DNA of 64,000 nt from Larix kaempferi (taxonomy: Eukaryota; Streptophyta; Pinopsida; Pinales; Pinaceae): positions 8,059,501 through 8,123,500 of the forward strand of contig BSBM01000602.1 of assembly GCA_027924585.1 (NCBI GenBank). Reading direction: 5' to 3'. The notes under the pieces are model-generated. The model did no database searches. It worked only from the letters and a program-made list of their open reading frames with translations, and was not told the origin of the DNA. The translations under genes and the position numbers were made by a program. Of the stretch, positions 55,511 to 64,000 are shown one piece after another (position 1 is the stretch's first letter; each line of letters begins with the position of its first letter).

Positions 55511-57110
55511 TTTTTTCTCAACTAAGGTCCTTCCTCTTTCTTCTCGAGTTTCAACATCGCCCTTTGGGTCATTAAGTTCTCTTCATGCTCAGGTTCTATT
55601 GCCACTATTTCTTCTTTGTCTAATCTTTCTTCTACATGCATTACTTGTGCTCTTGCATCTTGTCTTCTACCTTCATTTCTATGTTCTGGACATTCATATG
55701 CTCGAAACATGTGCTTGCAAAACCTCTATTGTTAATCCCTCTTTATTGTGACATTACATTTCTATTATTATATTAGTATGATTGATCAGCTAGGGCCTTA
55801 ATTGTAACTGTATGATCAACTAGAATTGTAAATGTACCCGTTGTTTCCTATATATATATATATATATGCCAAGGAGACCTAGTTTTAGAATCATCTCATC
55901 TTGTCTTTGCATTTGATACATTGTATAAGGAGGTTTCCCCCTTGAAGAGGCTTCTTATTCATCTCTTTATTTCATTCTTAGGGCATTGGGATTACTCTTT
56001 CTTCCTATTTTTATGCTATTTTGGGAATTCTGTGCATAACATCTACCATGTCTTCTTCCATTGGATTTCCTACCTCTTTGGGGGGGGGATTTCTTTCTTT
56101 GGTTCCTCGGTAAGGGATGATGGTCTCTCCTTCTTTCCCGCTAGGTTTTTGGTACCTTCCATTACTATATTGTCCTCTTCCTCTATAAATTTTGACCTAC
56201 GTCTTTTCTTAATTGTTGTTTTCTTGCTAGTTTCTCCTCTACTCTCAAGGCCAACTAATAGGCCTCCTCCACTGGCTGAAATCTCATTAAGTTGATTTCA
56301 TCTTGAATGGCCAGCCTTAAACCATTAACATATCAAGAAATATTCTCAACGTTCTCCTCCATGTGATTAGATTTAACAGTCAATTTATAAAACTACTCAC
56401 GTAGCCTTTCACACTCGTTTATTTTTGCCTTAGGTGTTGCAACCCCCTTAAGAAATTCAACAAATAATTATGGGACATAAATTTCCCTTCCAAATTGGCT
56501 ACCATCCTATCGCATTCCTTAATTTTTTGTTTTCCTCTTCGATCCATATCAATCTAAACCCCTTTCAACTACAATGTAGTGTGTCCCTTCAATTTTGTAC
56601 TAGCAAAATTAACCCTCTGAGGGTCTTCCACATGTTCACACTCAAAATATTATTTAATATCAATGATCTAATTGATCAAACAATCGGGATTTAAATTACA
56701 TGAAAACATGGGAGCTATTTCAATTTTTGGCTTACTTCCCATTCTTGCAATGGCTTGCACAATTTTTTCCTCTGGTTGGGCTCCTCTTCCTCTTGATCTA
56801 TTCATTGGGATTCATTTTATCTTTCTCATTCTTTCTCAACATAATTCTCACCATAATCAATCTTTACTCACCTTCTATTTGCTTCCAAGGCATTAAGTCT
56901 AGCCCATGTTACTTGCAACAATCTTGCATGTCGTCGACATCTCCTCCATGGGGTCTACACCTACTACATCCAGCAAGAACATCTCTATGTGCCATATTGT
57001 AGTCTTCTCTACGATATGCTTTTGTAGCTTCTTCATATTCCTCACAACTCTTCCTAGCGATTGCTTCCACTAATGTCTCCAAACAAATTTAAACCACAAC
57101 TATACTTAAA
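55511..57110 (-). pseudogene. Element I gag
   Basis: Minus strand, right to left: N-terminal part near 56935-57105 ('ARKSCEEYEEATKAYRRED'), a core near 56230-56470 ('YVNGLRLAIQDEINLM', 'LALRVEEKLAR'), a linker of mixed frames, and a degenerate knuckle near 55690-55740 ('MFRAYECPEHRNE'). A (TA)9 run lies at 55849-55867. The segment 55750-56040 is longer than this linker usually is and may hold a small insertion, but no boundaries are seen. Confidence 0.78.
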
Positions 57111-58198
57111 ATCATTCCACTAGTGTTGTCTCCAAATAGGAAGTAGAGGGGCGAGGAGAGAAAACAAGTAAACTCAAAGGAATATTCAAAGGCAAATGCA
57201 AAGGGACGATTCAAAGTCCAAAGTTTTGACTAAAGGAAAGAACCTATGGAGAAACCCATCTCTATTATACAAACTAAGCTAGCACCTTTAGTTTTATAGA
57301 GACAAGGTTGAGGATGTAGCTAATTCTAAAATCCAAGAAGAAGAAGAGAAAATGGTTGGCTTACATCCACATTTTTCATGTTTTTTATTCTTTTTAAAGA
57401 CAAGGGAGCTCCTACTAAAGTTATCCACCCTTTTTTGGGACAAGGGCATTCTTAACTAGAGTAAACCCCCCATTATAGGGACAATAGAACTCCTAACTAG
57501 AGAAATACCCCTCTTTTAGAAAGGATGGTGTCCTCACAGCAGTTCTCCCCCTTTTCGGGGATCCTACTGCAATTTTACCATTGTTTAGGATGAATGCGCT
57601 CTACTTGGCTATGTTTTTCTAGTTAGACTTCAGTTAACTCATGCATGACTTAGTTAACTAACTACTTGGAGTTCTAGGTCCAGTTAACACTAGTTGCTCA
57701 TTCATGGTTGATTTAGCTACCTCATGAGGTAGTTCTAAGGCTATTCATCCCTAGATGTTCATACATGGTCAAGCTCACTTCCTAAGAAGGGAAGACTTAC
57801 CTATTATGGGCTAGTTAATTGTAGAGCACTCATGCATAGCTTAGTTAACTACCTCACATGGGTGCACTAGGTTGTTCATGTCTAGTTAAACATTAGACTG
57901 CTAATGGATGGCCAAGTTTACTTCCTAAGGAGGGAACACTTTGCTATTCAGGGTCATTGCTCTTGATTTTCACTAGATTTTATGCTTATGCACATAATTA
58001 AGCCTAGCTTGGTTATATATACATGAAGGATTTCATCTCATTGATCAAGCATCCATTCATGTATTCTATTGATCATTTAATTGATTAATAACATTGCATT
58101 GCTTGGATATTTACTTGAATTCTCTCTTATCTTCTATGGATTGCTTACTATTTTACTTCTCCATTTATCTTCTAGATCCATTGGTTCAAAACCTTATA
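57111..58198 (+). repeat. Possible decayed LTR with internal diverged repeats
   Basis: No gene. Two diverged copies of a roughly 150-bp unit ('cttcctaagaagggaa' near 57780, 'cttcctaaggagggaa' near 57912) and many 'gttaact' motifs are present. It ends next to a primer-site-like TGGTATTAGAATC at 58199-58211, so it may be a copia-type 5' LTR. There is no second copy in the window. Confidence 0.3.
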
Positions 58199-58211
58199 TG
58201 GTATTAGAATC
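58199..58211 (+). other. Possible degenerate tRNA-Met primer site
   Basis: TGGTATTAGAATC differs from TGGTATCAGAGC at two internal positions, in the setting typical of a copia 5' LTR end. No gag follows. Confidence 0.35.
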
Positions 58212-58457
58212 TTGGTGATTCTAAAGAAGTTGTATACATGTTTACAAGTGGAAGAGAAGGACCGTGATTATAGATGGATTGGCTCATTGTACAAGAAAGG
58301 CAAATTCACATGATAAGATTTATTACCAATCATAGTAATTCCCACCACAATTTCCGCAATCACTCAAGGTTGGAGCTATTGGATTGCAAAGACTAGATTT
58401 TCTAGATATTACCTTGTCTTCAGGTGCTTTTTGAAGGTAAGAGAGGCAATGGCTAGT

Positions 58458-59530
58458 ATGGTATCAAGTGAATCATGGAATATTTTGAAAGACAAGGCTA
58501 CATCCGCATCTAACAAGCATGATTTTCAGGAGTTGGAGGACACCATTCTTGATGGTTAGTTTTGGGAAAGTGTTAGGTATGTGTTGCAATTCACCAAGCC
58601 CATTTATAACATTATTCGGTTTGCAAACACTGATCAACCAGTAATTGGGGAGGTGTATGAGCAAATGGATAACATGCTAGGCCAAATAAAAGATATTTTT
58701 TAACCAAAAGATGCCATCTTGCATGATCATATTCATAAGCATGTGGCCAAAAGGTGGGATAATATTAATGTTCCACTCCATGACTTAGCATACATCCTCA
58801 CACCAAAATACTATTCTCCATCTTGGTTGGCCAAACCAACACCTGGGGTGGGATCAAGAAAAAATCCCACATAGATCCAGAGGTGCAGAATGGGTACATG
58901 CTAGCATTAGACAAGCTGGCCCCTGAAGAAGAAGAGTGTGCCATATTGCGTGGTGAATTGAGAAATTACCTTAGTCAACATGGAGTGTTTGCTAATTCGC
59001 ATGCAAACAAAGATCGAGATAGGTTGGCTCCTATTGAGTGGTGGAACATGTATAGATTCTCAACCATACAATTGCATTAGAGTGCTTTCACGGGTGGTTA
59101 ATAGTTCTTCTGTAGAGAGGTGTTGGAGCACATATAGCTACATCCACAATGTGAAAAGAAACAACCTTAATGAAAACCAAGCAGAAAGATTGGTTTTTGT
59201 GCGTTACAACTTGAGGTCGTTGTCTCATTATTGTGAGTGGACCAAAAGTGATAGAACATATATCACGTGGGATAACAACCCAGAGGAGAATAATTTGGAG
59301 GATGGAGCCTTGGATTTAGAGCGCTTGGAGGATGAAATTTTGGGTGATGATGATGGTGACCGTGTAGCAGTAGAGATGCCACCCCCATCTACTAGTAGTG
59401 TTCCAGATGCACCATCTTTTCCTTTAGCTTCACAACCTCCATAAGTGCATGGGGGTCGTGTAGCCGTTGGATGTGGTTCACGACCACTTCCACCTACTCA
59501 AGATGAGGAGACTCCTACTCCCACTACTTA
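58458..59530 (+). pseudogene. hAT-family transposase C-terminal half
   Basis: DNA transposase fossil. The frame from 58458 has 'FWESVRYVLQFTKPIYNIIRFAN', shown here in part as 'VLQFTKPIYNIIRF', then 'GEVYEQMDNMLGQI' and 'KRWDNINVPLHDLAYILTPKYY', which fit the DUF659/hAT central region. TAG and TAA stops interrupt it. It shifts near 58825 to 'LDKLAPEEEECAIL' and 'PIEWWNMY', and again near 59080 to 'SSSVERCWSTYSYIHNVKRN' and 'VFVRYNLRSLSHYC', the hAT C-terminal dimerisation region. An acidic tail follows. The N-terminal BED finger and catalytic start are absent. No terminal inverted repeats were identified. Confidence 0.85.
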
Positions 59531-60218
59531 TAGATCACAAGAAAAAAATTACAAGTTTCTCGTGGCAAGAAATGTTTTTAGCACTTGTCTTTTTCTAGTT
59601 TTCAGTACTTTATAAATTGTAACTATTGACTCTTCAATATTTATTATGGTCTATTTTGTAATAATTATATGGAAACTTAAGTTTTATGTTTGAATTGAAC
59701 CTACCTTTGAAGTTCATTGCTTTCAACTTTGCACTATTGATTGCATAATAGCATATTATAATTGTTTGGTAATTACTAATGAATACGTGCTTCATGAATC
59801 GTTTCATTTCATGGTTGATGTTCTCTATTATAGTTTCGTTACAAGTACAACTTTAGTGATGAGTTTGATGAGTCTTGACTCATGACAAATGTTATATATT
59901 GAAAATTTGAAACTTTAAGGTTGATTTTATGGTTGATCATTTGATGACAATGCTATAAGTTATAACTACCAGATGATTGATGTTATATAGTTTAATCCAT
60001 GTTTAATTTATTTATTTTGCAACTAATTCAACATTCTACATGGTTTTGTTGACATATATGCATCAAAATATATAAAAATATATATTATATAAAAACGCTC
60101 CCACCCTGAAAGCTTTTGAAATTTTCGCTTTTCGCTCCGCTCCTACTCTCCACTCCCAACAATGTAGGGAGCAATGCAAGAAAGAATGCATTTTATTTAA
60201 ACAAATAAATGATCAACA
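59531..60218. other. Unassigned AT-rich spacer
   Basis: Probably the 3' flank of the hAT copy. A short C-rich patch at 60090-60180 contains 'cgctccc' and 'gggagc' in inverted orientation. Otherwise nothing is recognised. Confidence 0.35.
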
Positions 60219-61363
60219 ATGGTAGTGAAGTTGGACCTCTTTGATGCATATAAGAGAGAAAATTGGCTCTATTTAAGATTAGTGACCATTCACATTGGGT
60301 TCAGTGTGCACTTGGTCAATTGGATTTTGCATTGTCTCACCTCAATATCCTTTACAATCCTAATTAATGGTTCAACCTCTACCTTCTTCAATCCTTCTAG
60401 AGGTCTCAAGCAGAGATGCCCATTGGCTTCTCTACTATTTTTTATCATTGCTGAAGACCTTAACGGAGGTATAATTGAGGGGAAAAGCACCAAAATTTTA
60501 AGTATAAAAATTGGAAGATAACCTGACCCATTTAATTTTTGTTGATGATGTTTTACTTTTTAGTGATGGGACTAGGAGTGATGCTATCAAAACTTAAGGA
60601 AATTCTAGATCACTATTGTTTAGCCATAGGAATGACAATGAAGATGAACAAATCCTGCATATACTTTAATGGGCTAAAGGAGTCTCAGATCAAACACACC
60701 CTATAACTCTTACCATACGATTGTTCAGACCTCTATGTATGATTTAAATATCTATGTTTTTTTGTAAAACCTAATGATTATGGCATAAATGATTGGAAAT
60801 GGCTACTAGCAAAGGTGGAAAAGAGGATAAATAACAAGTGCAATAGAGGGTTATCTAGAGGTGGAAGATTAATTCTTGTCAAATTAGTGTTAAAGGAAAT
60901 CCTAGTATATTGGCTCACTCTGGTCAACATTCCAAAATGAAAACTTGAGAAAATCAAGAGAACAAGCTTCAAATTTATGTGGTCAGGGAATAGGGAGAAA
61001 GTGGGCATTCCCCTACTAAAGTGGCAAGCTATAGCAAAGCAAAACAAACTGGTTGGATGGAATCTAAAAAACATATATCAATTTAGGAAAGCAATGGTAG
61101 CTAAAAGCGTGTGGAGATTGATATCAAAGGATGGACTCTAGATTTAATTTGTTGTTCAAAAATCTATTCAACCTAATACAATAGAAGAATGAATTAAAAT
61201 CCCAAACAGTCCACCTACAATGCCTCTATCATATGGAAAAAAATGGTATAGGCCTTCCCATTGATAGGGAAATGAGTAGCTTAGAGGATTGGAAATAGAG
61301 AAAAGATTAGGATTGAGATGGATCGTTGGGTGCGTAGTGGCATTGCATTCAAACTACTGGATC
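60219..61363 (+). pseudogene. LINE J reverse transcriptase (first fragment)
   Basis: Plus-strand LINE RT: 'VNWILHCLTSISFTILINGS' and 'PSRGLKQRCPLASLLFFII' at 60219-60521. After a shift, 'LTHLIFVDDVLLFSDG' at about 60526-60570 has the FVDD box intact. The thumb region follows ('GRLILVKLVLKEILVYW', 'LVGWNLKNIYQFRKAMV') to 61360. It aligns in order with ORF2 of LINE E but lacks the endonuclease and ORF1. Many stops. It is interrupted at 61364. Confidence 0.87.
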
Positions 61364-61650
61364 AGGGTAATTTTTAAGGGCGAAATTTCGCCAATTGGCT
61401 ATTTTTCGGGGTCTTTTTTCAAAAAATAAATTCGCTAGTTGGTCATTTTTAGTCTCTAATATCGCCTATATTTACATAATATATGTTTTTTTATCATAAT
61501 ATTCGCCAAAATATATACATTTCAGTAGTAAATTGTATGTTTAATATTTAATATTCGCCTACCTATCTATATACATGTTTTTTTCAATCCAAAATAATTG
61601 CCTATGATACTATACTTAAGTATAATATTAGAATCATTAAAAAATACCCT
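61364..61650. mobile_element. Probable MITE inserted in LINE J
   Basis: A 287-bp AT-rich insert. The ends are imperfect inverted repeats: left AGGGTAATTTTTAA (61364-61377) against the complement of TTAAAAAATACCCT (61637-61650), 13 of 14 matching when the terminal repeats are paired. LINE coding reads up to the left edge ('AFKLLDQ') and resumes at the right edge ('EREGIINLAHPA'). A perfect 14-bp palindrome GGCGAAATTTCGCC is at 61379-61392, and 'ttcgcc' recurs. No clear target duplication, so the superfamily is unassigned. Confidence 0.6.
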
Positions 61651-62650
61651 AGATAACATCCATTGAAAGAGAAGGAATTATCAATCTAGCCCACCCAGCT
61701 TCTCTAGAGCCATATGACAACAAGGTTGGAAGAGAGCAGAACAGCTAAGCCTAGAAGGGCAAGAAGATACAATGAGAAACATATACAGAGAAACTAAAAC
61801 TAAGCCACGTCCAAATAAAGAAACAGAAGATGAACTTGTCTAGTCCAACACTAGTGCTAAGAGTCTACACTCCAAAACTAAGATATAAAGCAATGCATAC
61901 ATCAGACAAACTAGAAGAGCCTCAATGGTGGTGCAAGGCATTATAGAAAATTAAAGCGGTATAAAGGCTGAAATCATTAAGTATTTGGCAATCAAGAACA
62001 AAGATTTTACATGAGAAGTACTTCAAAAATTGAATAGAGATGAGCCAAGTAGATGCAATCTATGACAAGAACAAAAAAGACAATTCATTTACTAATCTAT
62101 TGCCCTACACACAAAGAAAGATAGAGATGAAATGGACTCTCTCGTAGGGATAAAGGACAACAGGGAAGGAGATGAGATAGTGTTATTGATTGCCTCGAGA
62201 AATGGATACAAAATCTAGAACTCGAGGAATCCAAAGGTCTTCCTTTAATTATCTCGTGGGGCATTTGGCTGAACACCGAAATTTTCGAGGATATGTATAT
62301 CCCTCCCTTCCAATGTATTTCTCAAGCAAAATATATTTTCTCAAGTTTCAAATCTGATTCCGAAGCCATTATTCAAAGACAGCTAACACATGCTTCAATT
62401 GATAAATCTGTGGCTTGGGGTAGGTATTTTGACAAGCAAATAACATTAATCAACCAAAAAAGTCACGTTGGAGGTATAATTTTTCTAAAAGACTCCCACA
62501 ACATCAAATTCAAGGCCAGAGTAGGGCAAGGGGGAAACAATTATGTTTAACTTTTTGCTCTAAAACCTTTTTTAAAATTGGTTGCTCAACTAGGAATATA
62601 AAAAATATAAGTTTTTGATGACTGAATAATTGTAATTAACGGGATGAATG
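61651..62650 (+). pseudogene. LINE J zf-RVT and RNase H (second fragment)
   Basis: Continues LINE J after the MITE-like insert: 'EGIINLAHPASLEP', 'TPKLRYKAMHT', 'PQWWCKAL' with stops, and zf-RVT remains near 62060-62110. RNase H leads at 62293-62550 ('MYIPPFQCISQAKYIFSSF', 'HVGGIIFLKDSHNIKFKA', 'GGNNYV'). Frames change repeatedly. The final 170 bp (about 62475-62650) are repeated at 63340-63515. Confidence 0.78.
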
Positions 62651-63336
62651 GAAAAAAAAGCCCAGTATGAGGGAGATCTTGTAACATGTGAGTGTTTGTC
62701 AAGTTTGTCGAGTAACAAAATAATACAAAGTAAAAAGTAATAAATATTATGTCGGCCATAAACAAAAAAGAATAATACAAAGTAAAAAGTAAATATGAGA
62801 CTTAAACTAGAGACTTTAGAGCTTAGGATTAGGTGGCTAAAGTATTGCACTCAAGGAGCTATTCAAGGAGAGGTTTGCACCTCGAGAGATTTGATCGCCT
62901 AGGATTTGGATCTATGTTGGTTTATAATAAAATTAAAGCATATTCATCCGAGTGAAACGAGGTGCATGGAGGAGATGTTGTAACGTGTGTGGATGTAACG
63001 TTACACACGAGTATGAGGGAGATGTTGTAACGTTACATTACACGAGTAAAAAGTAATAAATTATATTATGTCGGTCATTAATAAATTCATTTCGGCTCAT
63101 AAAATAAAAAAATTAATGAAAGTCTTTAAAAATATCCATGTTGGCTCATAAAATAAAATATTATGAAAAGTAATTAAAAAATCGATGTTCGTTTATAAAA
63201 TAAAAACTTAAAACTTAAACCCTAGTCTATCAATCAAGAGATATCAAATTTCTTGAGTTTAAATTAAAAAAAAGAAATACACCTCAAGAAATTGGATCCC
63301 TCTCAATGCTTGATAGATACGGGTTTAAGATAGATC
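62651..63336. other. Intervening sequence between duplicated LINE segments
   Basis: About 690 bp, AT-rich. It has a 22-bp direct repeat (62719-62740 and 62771-62792), two perfect 12-bp palindromes TGTAACGTTACA (62994-63005 and 63026-63037), and recurrent 'gagggagatgttgtaacg'. A patch near 62925-62950 resembles LINE J 3' sequence at 63550-63585. No coding sequence. Confidence 0.5.
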
Positions 63337-63670
63337 TATGCTAATTTTTCTAAAAGACTCCCACAACATCAAATTCAAGGCCAAAGTAAAACAAGGGGCA
63401 AACAATTATGTTGAACTTCTTGCCCTAAAACTTTTTTTAAAATTGGTTGCTCAACAAGGAATATAAAAAATATAAGTTTTCGATGACTTAATGATTGTAA
63501 TCAACTGGATGCATGGAAAAAAAAATCGGCAACCCTTGTTCTAATCCAATTTATAATAAAACTAAAGCATATTCATCCATGTTTAATTGAGTTTGCTTTG
63601 AACATGTTTACAAAGAACTTTGTCCAAGTAGGGGATTCAGTTGGCTACTGGTAAAGGGTTCTGGAGGGCA
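63337..63670 (+). pseudogene. LINE J RNase H (duplicate and C-terminal end)
   Basis: A second copy of the RNase H segment, 'FLKDSHNIKFKAKV' and 'NNYVELLALKLFLKLVAQQG', in better condition than the first (it keeps a codon where the first has TAA). It then continues to 'VFDDLMIVINWMHGKK' and the C-terminal part. It aligns with the RNase H tail of LINE E. Confidence 0.75.
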
Positions 63671-64000
63671 AACAAGGATTGTGACATCCTTCAAAAACAC
63701 CATTTCACCGTCCTTGTCTGATGATTATACTGACAGCCAGCTTTCAGATCGACATATTGTTTTGATCTTGAGTCTGAAGAGGGGACCAAATTTATTGCAG
63801 GAAGTTTTTGTGTGCTGATGCATTTTACATATATTTGTATCAAAGGAAATATATTACTCACACAAACAATTAGCATGGAATATATTGCTGAAGATTTCCT
63901 CCATTACCTGAATTTTGCTATGCAGAAAACATGTAATGACAGTTCCTTGGTTATCATTGCATTGGCCATCTTTTTTGTTTTCTTATTGAGATGAGCAAAA
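63671..64000. other. Unassigned window end
   Basis: Possibly the 3' UTR of LINE J; no poly(A) or target duplication is visible before the window ends. Confidence 0.3.

Noticed and set aside
55750-56220. Separate LTR or MITE inside the gag of element I
   Set aside because: Parts translate as gag linker on the minus strand; no inverted or direct repeat boundaries could be found.
62818-62900. tRNA-derived SINE-like sequence
   Set aside because: Only weak resemblance to box A and box B; no cloverleaf or matching tail could be seen.
1-64000. CRISPR array, operons or bacterial defence system
   Set aside because: No spacer-repeat pattern, ribosome sites or prokaryotic genes; content is plant retroelements.

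Overview
The window is plant nuclear DNA made almost entirely of transposable elements piled inside one another. Plant-type features are LTR retrotransposons whose primer sites all match initiator tRNA-Met, chromodomain Ty3/gypsy integrases, plant-type LINEs (ORF1 with a DUF4283-like domain and CCHC knuckle; ORF2 ending in RNase H), and a hAT transposase fossil. I found no host gene, rRNA, tRNA or CRISPR array. Long LTRs (1.5-2.5 kb), repeat density and old decayed insertions fit a large seed-plant genome, possibly a gymnosperm; the species cannot be read from the sequence.

Layout. (1) 1-16799: an unassigned stretch with a possible minus-strand LTR end near 1138. It was entered by minus-strand gypsy B (2213-16150, target duplication TCAAG). 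B was then entered, exactly in its polypurine tract, by plus-strand gypsy A (2847-11149, both LTRs 1768 bp, target duplication CCCCC). (2) 16800-37970: plus-strand gypsy C, cut by minus-strand copia D (21569-28628) in its reverse transcriptase and by LINE E (29116-35905, 13-bp target duplication) in its RNase H. E is the best preserved coding element: ORF1 is open for 667 codons and ORF2 for about 1209, and the endonuclease and RT motifs are present. (3) 37971-54048: two recombined minus-strand pieces (G1, G2) of a second gypsy type. Copia F (42298-50266) sits inside G2, and gag-protease-only element H (45961-49285) sits inside F. F lacks RT and RNase H; H lacks RT, RNase H and integrase. (4) 54049-57110: decayed minus-strand gypsy I. 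(5) 57120-64000: an LTR-like stretch, a hAT transposase fossil, and an old LINE (J) split by a probable MITE and by a duplication-flanked insertion.

How the parts relate: nesting gives relative ages (A after B; D and E after C; H after F after G2). Most polymerase genes are dead. Active-site changes at the RT double-aspartate are visible in A, C, D and I. F and H could move only with polymerase supplied in trans. The strongest points for follow-up are LINE E with its TGATG ORF junction, the nested pair of pol-deficient elements F and H, the CATGCA (RY-type) cluster in the F LTRs, the C-rich leader of H, the MITE-like insert in LINE J, and a possible decayed gene at 38550-39340.
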